This document shows, piece after piece, positions 27,531 through 36,099 of a DNA stretch of 64,000 nucleotides. This DNA is from Flectobacillus sp. BAB-3569 (GTDB lineage: Bacteria > Bacteroidota > Bacteroidia > Cytophagales > Spirosomataceae). The notes under the pieces were generated by a model. It saw only the letters and a program-made list of their open reading frames with translations. It had not been told where the DNA came from and made no database searches. Location of the stretch: the NCBI RefSeq assembly GCF_002270355.1, contig NZ_NJFZ01000004.1, positions 62,001-126,000 on the forward strand, written 5' to 3'. Made by a program: the position numbers and the translations under genes. Position 1 is the first letter of the stretch, and the number at the start of each line of letters is the position of its first letter.

Positions 27531-29663
27531 TTGCTAATAGCCTTGAAGAAATCACCCAAAATAGCATTAATCGGTAATCCCAACGCTGGAAAATCTTCTT
27601 TGTTCAATAGCCTTACGGGGCTACGCCAAAAAACGGGAAACTTCCCTGGCGTAACTATGGACAAGTTGATTGGGAAATGGAATTTGGAGACAGGCACCGA
27701 AGCCGAAATTCTAGATTTACCGGGGATTTACAGTATATATCCAAAATCAGTCGATGAGCAGGTTGTTATTAACATTCTTGCCAATCCACAACATCCCGAC
27801 TATCCAGACATGGCCATAGTCGTAGCGGATGCGTCTAATCTTAAACGCAATTTGCTACTATTTAGCCAAGTTCGTGACCTTGGTATTCCTACCGTGTTGG
27901 CACTCAATATGATTGACGTTGCCGAAAACTCAGGTATCGTAATCAATTCTTTCAAGCTCGCCAAAGAACTTAATGTTGAAGTAGCTGAAGTCAATGCTAA
28001 AAAAGGGATTGGACTTAATGGTTTACGCCTTGCCGTAAACAAGACGCTTGAGCAAAGATTCAATTCTAACGACTCGCTGCCAGTAGAATATTCGCCCGAA
28101 TTGATTGATGAAATCAAAGAGAAATATGGCGATACCGACGATTACCACGCATTGTTATGGCTTTCGGAGCATGACAACCTGAAGCAATTTGATACCGAAC
28201 AAAGAGTAGGTTTTGATAAACTTCAAGAAAAATATGGTTGGAATTCCAAAAAATTCCAAGCTCAAGAGACAGTTTCTCGCTATGCAGTACTCAACGAAAT
28301 CGTAGATGGTTGTTTGCACCAAATACCTGTTGAGGATGAACCAGTAAAAACTTGGACTGACCGATTAGATAAAGTTTTCCTTCATCAGTTTTGGGGTTAC
28401 TTTGTTTTCTTGGGTATTTTGTTTTTGATGTTTCAAGCTGTATTTACTTGGGCTGCTTATCCACAAGATTTGATTGATAATGGAGTAGCGTGGCTCAATC
28501 AATACCTCAAAGACACCCTTCCTGAAAGTCAACTAGTCAATTTGTTAACAGACGGACTCATCGCTGGTATTGGTGGTGTGGTGGTATTTGTTCCTCAAAT
28601 CGTATTCCTCTTCTTGTTTATTTCCTTACTGGAAGAAACAGGTTATATGTCCAGAGTAATGTTTATTATGGACAAATTGATGCGTAGATTTGGCTTAAAC
28701 GGAAAGTCGGTCGTACCACTTATTTCAGGTGTAGCATGTGCTGTGCCTGCCATTATGAGTACGCGTAGCATTGGCTCATGGAAAGACCGCTTGATTACTA
28801 TTATGGTAACGCCATTGATGTCGTGTTCGGCACGTTTGCCAATTTATACGGTATTAATCGCCTTGGTTGTTCCTGAGAAAAGTACACTTTTTGGTATTTT
28901 CAGCTTACAAGGAGTTGCCTTATTTGGTTTGTATTTATTAGGTTTTGGAATGGCGATTCTGTCGGCATGGATACTAAAAGTAGTATTAAAAGCCAAAGAA
29001 AGAAGTTATTTCATCATGGAGCTTCCTTCTTACAAAGGGCCTCGTTTCAAGCACATTATGATTTCTTTGCTTAATTCTACCAAAGCTTTCGTATTTGAAG
29101 CTGGTAAAATTATCGTTGCTATTTCGATTGTACTTTGGGTAATGGCTAGCTATGGTCCAGGCAATGCGATGCAAGAAGCAGAACAAAAAGTAAAAACTGA
29201 AAATCCAACTTTAACAGGAGCGGATTTAGAAAATAAAATTGCTGCTCAAAAACTGGAATCATCATATGCAGGTCATTTTGGCAAGGTTCTCGAACCAGCC
29301 ATTAAGCCTTTAGGATATGACTGGAAAATCGGTATTGCCTTATTAACTTCATTTGCTGCAAGAGAAGTATTTGTAGGTACAATGTCGACCATTTATAGTT
29401 TAGGAGGTGAAGTGGATGATGAAAACACAACGGTTATGAACCGTATGCGTGCCGAAATCAACCCTGAGACAGGCAAACCGATGTACGATGCAGCATTAGG
29501 CTTCTCGCTTATGATATTTTATGCCTTTGCTATGCAATGTATGAGTACTTTAGCTACAACATACCGAGAAACAAAATCATGGCGCTATCCTGCGATTCAG
29601 TTAGTTTATATGACTACACTAGCATACTTATCGGCATTTATTGTTTATCAATTGTTGAAATAA
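27531..29663 (+). CDS. feoB: ferrous iron transporter FeoB
   Basis: 710 residues. N-terminal G-protein domain: G1 IGNPNAGKSSLFN (about 14-26), Switch I/G2 NFPGVTMD, G3 LDLPGIYSIYP, G4 LNMIDVAEN. The GDI helical region follows, then a membrane domain with about eight helices containing GVACAVPAIMSTRS (the Gate-motif Cys near residue 404) and LMSCSARLPIYT. It imports Fe2+ across the inner membrane. Start: an in-frame TGA at 27519 and no ATG before the G1 motif force a non-ATG start; TTG at 27531 or TTG at 27543 fits. It probably shares a transcript with feoA. Confidence 0.93.
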   Translation: MLIALKKSPKIALIGNPNAGKSSLFNSLTGLRQKTGNFPGVTMDKLIGKWNLETGTEAEILDLPGIYSIYPKSVDEQVVINILANPQHPDYPDMAIVVADASNLKRNLLLFSQVRDLGIPTVLALNMIDVAENSGIVINSFKLAKELNVEVAEVNAKKGIGLNGLRLAVNKTLEQRFNSNDSLPVEYSPELIDEIKEKYGDTDDYHALLWLSEHDNLKQFDTEQRVGFDKLQEKYGWNSKKFQAQETVSRYAVLNEIVDGCLHQIPVEDEPVKTWTDRLDKVFLHQFWGYFVFLGILFLMFQAVFTWAAYPQDLIDNGVAWLNQYLKDTLPESQLVNLLTDGLIAGIGGVVVFVPQIVFLFLFISLLEETGYMSRVMFIMDKLMRRFGLNGKSVVPLISGVACAVPAIMSTRSIGSWKDRLITIMVTPLMSCSARLPIYTVLIALVVPEKSTLFGIFSLQGVALFGLYLLGFGMAILSAWILKVVLKAKERSYFIMELPSYKGPRFKHIMISLLNSTKAFVFEAGKIIVAISIVLWVMASYGPGNAMQEAEQKVKTENPTLTGADLENKIAAQKLESSYAGHFGKVLEPAIKPLGYDWKIGIALLTSFAAREVFVGTMSTIYSLGGEVDDENTTVMNRMRAEINPETGKPMYDAALGFSLMIFYAFAMQCMSTLATTYRETKSWRYPAIQLVYMTTLAYLSAFIVYQLLK

Positions 29664-29711
29664 GAAGTTCATTTTGAGCATACACGAGTCATCCAGAATT
29701 GAGTGATTTGT

Positions 29712-29774
29712 GATTGATTGGATGAGTGATTATTTTTAATATAAACTTTAAAATAATCACTCATCCAATCAATC
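29712..29774. terminator. 25-bp perfect hairpin between feoB and nnr
   Basis: Arms 29712-29736 and 29750-29774 are perfectly complementary, with a 13-nt loop. The gene pair is convergent, so it can terminate both transcripts. Confidence 0.88.
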
Positions 29775-29785
29775 TTAATTAACTT

Positions 29786-31255
29786 TTACCATCTCAATTT
29801 CTCAATAATATCACTTGGGAGCATGGCCATTTGTCCCCTCTCCTGTGCTGCCATATCTCCTGCTTCACCATGTTTGAATACACCAATAATCGCAGCCTCT
29901 TCCGACGAATATCCTTGTGCTATTAGTGCTGTAATTATGCCTGTCAATACATCACCACTACCACCCGTTGCCATCCCTGGATTACCTGTCGAATTAAAGT
30001 GTACTTCTTGATTTGGTAAAACAACTGCAGTATGCATTCCTTTTACCAAAACTATACAATTATATTTTTGAGAAAATACTTTTACTTTTTCGAGTTTTTC
30101 AAAATCATTTTCCCAAGATCCAATCAGTCGCTGTAACTCTTTAGGATGCGGTGTCAAAACGGATTTTGCAGGAATCAAAGCAAGCATATCTGCCTCTTCG
30201 GCCATGATATTTAAGGCGTCTGCATCGAGAACTAAAGGACTTTTTACTTGTCTTAAAAGTACTTTCAAAAAAGCTTTTGTTTTCTCACTTTTCCCCAAGC
30301 CACATCCTATACCAATTACAGTGTATTTCTCAAGGTCGGGACAAACACTCAATTCTTTTTCTGCTGGGTCTGTTTGGCACATGGCTTCAGGCACGGAAGC
30401 TTGCATGATTTCATAACCACATGCGGGTATATAGGTAGTAAGTAAGCCTACTCCCGAACGTAAGCAAGCTTTTGCTGAAAGTACCGCCGCCCCTATCGAG
30501 CCATAACTTCCGACAGCCAGTAAAGCGTGCCCAAATGTACCTTTATGTGAAAATTTTGCCCTTTTTTTAAGCGACACCATATCTGTCCAAAAGAAGGAAG
30601 TTGAGGTATTTTGGACATATTCTTTTGAAAGTCCAATAGGCAAACACTCCCACTCACCCACATATAATTGGTTTTGCGGCATCAAAAAAGCCAGCTTGGG
30701 AGCTTCAAATGTTAGGGTATAATCAGGTTGAATGATGGTATTTCCTCTAGCAATTGGCTGAGAAACATATAGTCCTGAGGCAATATCTACTGAAATAACA
30801 GGAAGCTTACTCTGGTTTATTTCTTGAATAACATCTTTCAAAATACCCTCTACGGGTCTATTTGTACCAGACCCAAGGATTGCATCAACTACAACACAGT
30901 TTTGTCCAATAACGGGAAAATCCTTCAAGCTCTTAATGGGATGAATAGTGGTTAGTGAAGTTAGTCGGTCATAGTTTACCACAAAATCAGGACTAGCCTG
31001 AGCACTATAGTCTACGACATAAACTTCAACTTTCCTATTCATTGCCACAAGCATTCGAGCAATAGCGAGTCCATCGCCTCCATTATTACCTTTTCCACAG
31101 AAAATCGTAAAATCTTTGTCCGAAAAAAGAGACAATAGCCTATCAGTAAATGCTATAGAAGCGCGCTCCATCAAGTCAATGGAAGCAATAGGTTCCTGTG
31201 CAATGGTGTAAGCATCCCAGTTACGAATCTGCTGGGTATCAAATATCTTTCTCAT
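29786..31255 (-). CDS. nnr: bifunctional NAD(P)H-hydrate repair enzyme (epimerase + ADP-dependent dehydratase)
   Basis: 489 residues. The N-terminal YjeF domain (1-210) has CGKGNNGGDGLAIARML near residue 52. The C-terminal carbohydrate-kinase-like domain (about 225-489) has HKGTFGHALLAVGSYGSIGAA-like sequence, LTPHPKEL and the nucleotide/catalytic loop NPGMATGGSGDVLTG near 428. The enzyme epimerises and dehydrates damaged NADHX/NADPHX back to NAD(P)H. The length matches the fused bacterial form. It stands alone on the minus strand between feoB and rplS. Confidence 0.92.
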   Translation of the reverse strand: MRKIFDTQQIRNWDAYTIAQEPIASIDLMERASIAFTDRLLSLFSDKDFTIFCGKGNNGGDGLAIARMLVAMNRKVEVYVVDYSAQASPDFVVNYDRLTSLTTIHPIKSLKDFPVIGQNCVVVDAILGSGTNRPVEGILKDVIQEINQSKLPVISVDIASGLYVSQPIARGNTIIQPDYTLTFEAPKLAFLMPQNQLYVGEWECLPIGLSKEYVQNTSTSFFWTDMVSLKKRAKFSHKGTFGHALLAVGSYGSIGAAVLSAKACLRSGVGLLTTYIPACGYEIMQASVPEAMCQTDPAEKELSVCPDLEKYTVIGIGCGLGKSEKTKAFLKVLLRQVKSPLVLDADALNIMAEEADMLALIPAKSVLTPHPKELQRLIGSWENDFEKLEKVKVFSQKYNCIVLVKGMHTAVVLPNQEVHFNSTGNPGMATGGSGDVLTGIITALIAQGYSSEEAAIIGVFKHGEAGDMAAQERGQMAMLPSDIIEKLRW

Positions 31256-31317
31256 TGTTTTAAAGCTAAATATGTGTGCAAAAGTAAGTTAGTGGCAAAA
31301 GTAAAATAGTTTTATCT

Positions 31318-31355
31318 GCTTGTAGCTCTAGGCTTTATGCTGTAGGCTAAAAGTT
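31318..31355. repeat. 38-bp repeat, copy 1 (upstream of rplS)
   Basis: GCTT..AGC.CTAGGCTTTAT motif; 31 of 38 positions match the copy at 32175-32212 downstream of rplS. Confidence 0.5.
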
Positions 31356-31464
31356 AGATGGTATTTCTGATGAAAAATTGAAGATTTTGCTCCTAATGAT
31401 AGTAGCTTACAGCCAAATGCATCATACGGCTTTCAAGTTTTTTCTAAAATCCTTGAGCAATTTA

Positions 31465-31494
31465 TTGGTTTTACATATTTTTTTCGGAACTTTG
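31465..31494 (+). promoter_or_regulatory. candidate rplS promoter
   Basis: TTG at 31465-31467, a 19-bp spacer, then GAACTTTG at 31487-31494 (one mismatch to TAnnTTTG). The transcript would carry a leader of about 130 nt. The gap 31256-31630 holds this and the 38-bp repeat; a 77-aa ORF inside it is not convincing. Confidence 0.55.
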
Positions 31495-31630
31495 CACCCC
31501 CAAAGATTTAGTAATTATGTGATTGGGCAGTCAAACTACAATAATGTATTGTTTTTCAGACCTTTAATATCACCGCTAGTTATTAATCAAGTCAAAAAAT
31601 TTAGGACTTAAACAATAAAAATCATTCAAG

Positions 31631-31987
31631 ATGAACGATTTAATCAAATTGGTAGAAGCTGAAAACGCTGCACGCCGTGCAGAATTGCCCGAGTTCTCAG
31701 CAGGTGATACTTTGAACGTACACGTTAAAATCCGTGAAGGTAACAAAGAACGTATTCAGGTATTCCAAGGTACTGTGATTCAACGTCGTAACAGCGGTGC
31801 TGGTGAGACTTTCACAGTTCGTAAAATTTCTAACGGTGTAGGTGTTGAAAGAATTTTCCCTTTGTTGTCACCAAACATCGACAAAATCGAAGTATTGCGT
31901 AAAGGTAGAGTACGTCGTGCAAGATTGTTCTATCTTCGTGGCAAACACGGTAGAGCTGCAAAAGTTAAAGAAGCTAAAAAGAAATAG
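31631..31987 (+). CDS. rplS: 50S ribosomal protein L19
   Basis: 118 residues, the normal length. [29 protein letters not shown] is the conserved opening (about 22-50), followed by [29 protein letters not shown] and [20 protein letters not shown]-like sequence near the C-terminus. L19 sits at the 30S-50S interface. It is monocistronic here; in many bacteria it is grouped with rpsP-rimM-trmD. Two hairpins follow the gene. Confidence 0.97.
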   Translation: MNDLIKLVEAENAARRAELPEFSAGDTLNVHVKIREGNKERIQVFQGTVIQRRNSGAGETFTVRKISNGVGVERIFPLLSPNIDKIEVLRKGRVRRARLFYLRGKHGRAAKVKEAKKK

Positions 31988-32010
31988 TCTCTTGACAAAA
32001 GCAATATATA

Positions 32011-32043
32011 AAAAAGTCACTCTTTACGGAGTGACTTTTTTTA
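32011..32043 (+). terminator. rplS terminator
   Basis: A perfect 12-bp stem, AAAAAGTCACTC / GAGTGACTTTTT (32011-32022 and 32029-32040), with a 6-nt loop and T-run. Confidence 0.92.
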
Positions 32044-32067
32044 TGCTCAATCCCCAAGCTATGACAC

Positions 32068-32100
32068 AAAAAAAGAGGCGAAAAATATCGCCTCCTTTTT
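32068..32100 (+). terminator. second hairpin with T-run after rplS
   Basis: GAGGCGA / TCGCCTC (32075-32081 and 32088-32094) flanked by an A-run and a T-run; it looks like a back-up terminator. The gap 31988-32443 also holds two repeats. Confidence 0.55.
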
Positions 32101-32174
32101 ATTTACCTAAAAATCCCCTTCATAAATTTTAATCTAATAGCTTTAAGCGAATTAAGTTAGTGGGCATTTTACCC

Positions 32175-32212
32175 GCTTTAAGCGCTAGGCTTTATACCGT
32201 AAGCTCAAAGTT
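32175..32212. repeat. 38-bp repeat, copy 2 (downstream of rplS)
   Basis: Matches the copy at 31318-31355 at 31 of 38 positions in the same orientation; the two copies bracket rplS. Confidence 0.5.
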
Positions 32213-32281
32213 AAAAAGTGTCTCTAATAATATTACAAATACAATTTTGCCTGCTATGGATTTTAAATCCTTATATAGGGT

Positions 32282-32433
32282 TGTACGAAAGATTATAAAA
32301 ACCATTTATTTCGGATATCGGATGTTGGATTTCGGAAGAGTAAACTTCTATATTTCGTAAAAAATAAAGGTATTTTTCTTTATTTCCGAAATCAGAAATC
32401 CCAAATCCGCAATAGTTAGAATTCCTTCGTACA
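32282..32433. repeat. palindromic interspersed element, long form (152 bp)
   Basis: Ends in inverted repeats TGTACGAAAGAT / ATTCCTTCGTACA, and the arms are imperfectly complementary over about 55 nt (TTTCGGATATCGGAT side against the GAAATCAGAAATCCCAAATC side). Its left 45 bases are nearly identical to those of the short form at 53794-53863. It lies 10 bp beyond the acyl-CoA dehydrogenase stop. It has no coding capacity. Confidence 0.65.
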
Positions 32434-32443
32434 GTACTGATCC

Positions 32444-34246
32444 TTATATAAAAATATATCCGTTCTTTTGGATGGCGGCATCAGCTAATCTTCTTCTTGC
32501 ATCCTTCAAATTAATTGGTTCGATTTTCGTGAAGCGCTTCAAACCCATCAACATTACACGCAACTCATCACCTTCGGCAAATGATGTGATAGCTACTTTT
32601 CCTGCAGAGTTCAACTTGTCGATTGCTGTATGTAAATACACCAATGCGGCATCTTTTTCCAAAGCACAAGCCTCTTCTCCACGAAGTGTAATCAGTTTCT
32701 CTACACGTAACAAGGCCGATTCAGCCACGTAAGTTTCAATCAACATATCAGCCAGATTCATAATGATTTCCTGCTCTTCCTCAAACTTCATCATAAACTT
32801 CTGAAGCGATGCACCAGCAATCATCAAAATGGCTTTTTTCATATTTTTGAGAGCTTTTTTCTCAGGAATAAATAAGCCATCTTCCTCCTCTGCACCAAAA
32901 TCAGGAATTGATAGAATTTCTTTACCAACTGCCATTGCCGCTGGCATCAAATTCAATTCACCTTTCATGGCACGTTTTACGATGGTACCTACAGACAACA
33001 AACGGTTGATTTCGTTGGTACCTTCAAAAATTCTATTGATTCTTGAGTCACGATATGCACGATCCATTGGTGCCTCAGCCGAAAAGCCCATGCCTCCGTA
33101 AATCTGTACGCCTTCATCTACAACATAATCCAATACCTCCGAGCCGTGTACTTTTAGCATAGCACATTCAATCGCAAACTGCTCTACGCCTTTTAACTTA
33201 GCCTGTCCACTCTCCATTCCCGATGCAAGCAACGTATCAATGGCATCATCGATATTTTGTCCTGCACGATAACAAGCCGATTCTGAGGCAAAAACCTTAG
33301 CAATCATATCGCCAATTTTGTGCTTGATCGCCCCAAAACTAGAGATACTTGTGCCAAACTGCTTACGTTCGTTTGCATAGTTTACAGCAGTCGAAATAAC
33401 TCCTTTGCTTGCCCCCACTACGGCAGCTGCTAATTTGATACGACCAATATTCAGAATATTTACAGCAATCTTAAAACCTCCCTCACGAGTGTACAATTGG
33501 TTTTCGACTGGCACTTTACAATCATTAAAGAATACCTGACGTGTTGAAGAACCCTTGATACCCATTTTACGCTCTTCTTCGTTCATGGTAATACCACCAA
33601 ACGATTTTTCCACGATAAATGCCGTCAATGACTTATCATTATCAATTTTGGCAAAAACAATAAACAAATCTGCAAAACCACCGTTGGTGATCCACATTTT
33701 TTGTCCATTGATAATATAGTGTTTGCCATCCTCAGATAACACCGCTTTGGTTTTTCCTGAATTAGCATCCGACCCCGAATCTGGCTCTGTCAAACAGTAT
33801 GCCGCTTTCCATTCGCCTGTGGCTAATTTTGGTAAATACTTGGCTTTTTGTTCTTCTGTTCCGTAATACAAAATAGGCAAGGTACCAATGCCTGTATGAG
33901 CCGAAAGTGCTACCGAAAACGAGTGTCCTCCACCGCAAGCTTCTGTTACCAACATTGAAGTATTGAAGTTCATGCCAAAACCGCCAAACTCTTCAGGGAT
34001 AGCAGTTCCTAACAAACCTAACTCTCCTGCTTTATCCAAAAGCTCAACCATAAGGTTAGTATCTTTTGCATAATCAATAGCGTCGAGTCTTGGATGTACT
34101 TCTGTACGCAAAAAATCTAAACAGGTCTGAGCAATCATTTGTTGCTCTTCATTGAATTCTTCAGGAATAAAAATTTGAGAAGCATCAATATCTTTTATCA
34201 AGAACTCTCCTCCTTTGATGGATGATTTGCTATCTGTAAGTACCAT
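32444..34246 (-). CDS. acyl-CoA dehydrogenase family protein
   Basis: 600 residues. The N-terminal and middle domains cover about 20-260 (AAYCLTEPDSGSDAN, KMWITNGGFADLFIVFA, FAD-contacting). The C-terminal helical domain has QIYGGMGFSAEAPMDRAYRDSRINRIFEGTNEINR (about 388-420 region), in which the Glu of FEGTNE is the catalytic base. An extra helical C-terminal domain (about 440-600) makes it longer than the usual 380 residues, as in VLCAD-like forms. It oxidises acyl-CoA to enoyl-CoA, passing electrons to ETF. Two palindromes and a promoter precede it, and a MarR regulator is just upstream on the same strand. Confidence 0.93.
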   Translation of the reverse strand: MVLTDSKSSIKGGEFLIKDIDASQIFIPEEFNEEQQMIAQTCLDFLRTEVHPRLDAIDYAKDTNLMVELLDKAGELGLLGTAIPEEFGGFGMNFNTSMLVTEACGGGHSFSVALSAHTGIGTLPILYYGTEEQKAKYLPKLATGEWKAAYCLTEPDSGSDANSGKTKAVLSEDGKHYIINGQKMWITNGGFADLFIVFAKIDNDKSLTAFIVEKSFGGITMNEEERKMGIKGSSTRQVFFNDCKVPVENQLYTREGGFKIAVNILNIGRIKLAAAVVGASKGVISTAVNYANERKQFGTSISSFGAIKHKIGDMIAKVFASESACYRAGQNIDDAIDTLLASGMESGQAKLKGVEQFAIECAMLKVHGSEVLDYVVDEGVQIYGGMGFSAEAPMDRAYRDSRINRIFEGTNEINRLLSVGTIVKRAMKGELNLMPAAMAVGKEILSIPDFGAEEEDGLFIPEKKALKNMKKAILMIAGASLQKFMMKFEEEQEIIMNLADMLIETYVAESALLRVEKLITLRGEEACALEKDAALVYLHTAIDKLNSAGKVAITSFAEGDELRVMLMGLKRFTKIEPINLKDARRRLADAAIQKNGYIFI

Positions 34247-34293
34247 ATTTTGAATATTTTACGATTCGAAAATTTTCTAAAAGCTAAACTATC

Positions 34294-34307
34294 GTATGCA
34301 AGCATAC
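34294..34307. promoter_or_regulatory. MarR-type operator, site 1
   Basis: GTATGC-AA-GCATAC, 6-bp arms with a 2-bp centre, 48 bp before the acyl-CoA dehydrogenase start and just downstream of its -7 element. It belongs to a set of four similar sites. Confidence 0.65.
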
Positions 34308-34317
34308 TAATTTTTTG

Positions 34318-34349
34318 TAAATATAATAAATAAAAAAAATGTTATGCAA
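34318..34349 (-). promoter_or_regulatory. candidate promoter of the acyl-CoA dehydrogenase gene
   Basis: Minus strand: TTG (plus 34347-34349), a 21-bp spacer, then TATATTTA (plus 34318-34325; one mismatch to TAnnTTTG). The TTG lies in the centre of operator site 2, and site 1 lies at about +4 to +17. Confidence 0.5.
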
Positions 34350-34360
34350 GCATAACATTT
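34337..34360. promoter_or_regulatory. MarR-type operator, site 2
   Basis: AAATGTTATGC-AA-GCATAACATTT, perfect 11-bp arms around a 2-bp centre; the longest of the four sites. It overlaps the -33 element of the dehydrogenase promoter. Confidence 0.7.
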
Positions 34361-34463
34361 AAAATATTTTCAAAAAAAGTAAAAATAGTATTTTTTCCAG
34401 AAACAAAAGAGTAAAGAACGCTAAACTATCCTTTGGCTCATACCCTTATCGAAGACTTCTTTA

Positions 34464-34925
34464 TTACAGAAACTCTTCGATATTCTCAGCCTTATAATTG
34501 GCAGCCTCAGAGTCTACTACCTCACTGATTTGTTCCATTACCTCAAAAAAAGTCTGTAGTTTTTCTTCTCCAATTTTTTCATAAATTAAATTATTGAACA
34601 TAATCACACCATTGCGAGCTTTGTCTCGTTTACGTTTACCCTCTTCTGTCAAATACACCTTTACGACACGGCGATCATCCTCGTCGGTTTCGCGACGAAT
34701 CCACTTTTTATCTTCAAGTGATTTGAGCATACGAGTCAAGCTGCGAGGCTCAAGTCCTAGTGCGGGAGCTATTTTGGTGGCAGGAGTTCCATTTTTGTCG
34801 ATATTCAACAAAACATATCCAATGGCCATGGTCATATCAAACTGTGCTGCATAAGAATTATACATTCTACTAATTGCATGCCATCCTGCCTTGATATGAT
34901 AATCTACGGTTTTGTCTGCTTTCAT
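34464..34925 (-). CDS. MarR-family transcriptional regulator
   Basis: 153 residues. The winged-helix core is clear: ATKIAPALGLEPRSLTRMLKSLEDKKWIRRE (recognition helix about 55-85) and the wing DEDDRRVVKVYLTEEGKRK. N- and C-terminal helices form the dimer interface. It sits directly upstream of an acyl-CoA dehydrogenase gene on the same strand, with pairs of TATGC..GCATA palindromes before both genes. The likely role is a repressor of both genes, released by a fatty-acid or acyl-CoA ligand; the ligand is inference. Confidence 0.92.
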   Translation of the reverse strand: MKADKTVDYHIKAGWHAISRMYNSYAAQFDMTMAIGYVLLNIDKNGTPATKIAPALGLEPRSLTRMLKSLEDKKWIRRETDEDDRRVVKVYLTEEGKRKRDKARNGVIMFNNLIYEKIGEEKLQTFFEVMEQISEVVDSEAANYKAENIEEFL

Positions 34926-35073
34926 ATTTCTTCAAGATTTTCATTATTGGGACATAAATCATCTGTGTAATTCTGAGGAGAGGCAAGAATATAACTGTAA
35001 AATTGTCGCGGATACGATTGAAAAGAGTTTAAGTGGTTTGAATATCCTAGGCTATTGCTACAGTTAGTAAAAG

Positions 35074-35088
35074 GTATGCTAAGCATAC
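35074..35088. promoter_or_regulatory. MarR-type operator, site 3
   Basis: GTATGC-TAA-GCATAC, about 150 bp upstream of the marR start; the centre is 3 bp rather than 2. Confidence 0.6.
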
Positions 35089-35122
35089 TAAATTATATGT
35101 AAATTTGTACAAGAATAAATTA

Positions 35123-35136
35123 TTATGCAAGCATAA
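35123..35136. promoter_or_regulatory. MarR-type operator, site 4
   Basis: TTATGC-AA-GCATAA, about 200 bp upstream of marR. Its right flank, ACATT, matches site 2. Confidence 0.6.
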
Positions 35137-35152
35137 CATTGTATTTATTTAT

Positions 35153-35186
35153 AAAAAAAGGATAATCGTTAAGACTATCCTTTTTT
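35153..35186 (-). terminator. terminator of the secreted 246-aa protein gene
   Basis: AAAAAAGGATA / TATCCTTTTTT (35154-35164 and 35176-35186), 11-bp stem, T-run on the minus strand. Confidence 0.8.
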
Positions 35187-35215
35187 GAAGACTATAATTT
35201 AGTGGTCTGATGATA

Positions 35216-35956
35216 TTAAAACATCTTTTCTGGTTTTGCTACGAGTAGTCTAAATTTACGTTCTCCTTTACTGGTACGCAAACGGACGCTATATTCTCCA
35301 TTTGATAGCTCATAGCTAGGCCAAACGATTGCCTCTGTAGCACTTTTCTTTGTTACTTGACATGGAACACCCATTCCTGATGCTGTACTTACTAAAATTT
35401 CAGCTGACTCAACATCATCCTGACGTACTCGAATCATATCCAATTCGTCGTTACTATGAATAGTTACTCCTTTATAATCGGGTCTATAAACTGCCAGTGG
35501 AGCAAAAGCCTGAATATTTTTGTCTGACTTCACGGCAAGAATTCTATAGAACTTTGCAGCATCTTGCGATTGAATCTCATCTGTGTAGCTGAGCACTTCG
35601 TTATTTTTCCCAGCTTTTATTTCGGTAACATCCGAATAGTATTCTAAATCTGAGCTTGCTTGAAGGATGTATTTTTGGACATCATTTGCTCTTGATGTCC
35701 ATACAAACTTTACTTGATCATGCTCAACGATTGTTTGAAGATTAAGAAGATCATTTGAAAGTCCCACTGCTCTACCTCTTAATGAGGACTTGGGAGCGCT
35801 ATTGTCATCTTCTGATTTTAAAGTCGCGATTATATCTTTGTTATAGGTCAGTTGCTTCAGTTTGTTTTTGTTATTGTAAGGTAATGGAGCAACAAAGGAA
35901 AGATTCGCGAATGCGCTTGTCAAAACGCAAAGCTTAAGCCAAAATGTATATTTCAT
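35216..35956 (-). CDS. secreted protein of unknown function, fibronectin-like fold suspected
   Basis: 246 residues with a signal peptide (YTFWLKLCVLTSAFANLSFVAP). The stretch VKFVWTSRANDVQKYILQAS...FYRILAVKSD resembles the fibronectin-III-like or secretion-associated modules of Bacteroidota surface proteins. The C-terminal part (YSVRLRTSKGERKFRLLVAKPEKMF) resembles a sorting-type beta-sandwich but lacks the classical KLVVIK ending, so T9SS export is possible but not shown. Single gene, own terminator, function unknown. Confidence 0.65.
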   Translation of the reverse strand: MKYTFWLKLCVLTSAFANLSFVAPLPYNNKNKLKQLTYNKDIIATLKSEDDNSAPKSSLRGRAVGLSNDLLNLQTIVEHDQVKFVWTSRANDVQKYILQASSDLEYYSDVTEIKAGKNNEVLSYTDEIQSQDAAKFYRILAVKSDKNIQAFAPLAVYRPDYKGVTIHSNDELDMIRVRQDDVESAEILVSTASGMGVPCQVTKKSATEAIVWPSYELSNGEYSVRLRTSKGERKFRLLVAKPEKMF

Positions 35957-36099
35957 ACAAGTTTATAAATGATTAGTTGGTTTACGGCGGATACCCTATT
36001 TGAATCAAATTTCACGCCACTTACCTCCTGAAAATCAAAAAAATACTATATTTTACATTACTGAGTCTTTCAATGGTTAAGTGCTCTATTTCAATGGAT

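Noticed and set aside
31378-31611. 77-aa ORF upstream of rplS
   Set aside because: It spans the likely rplS promoter, has no recognisable features and is AT-rich filler; treated as non-coding.
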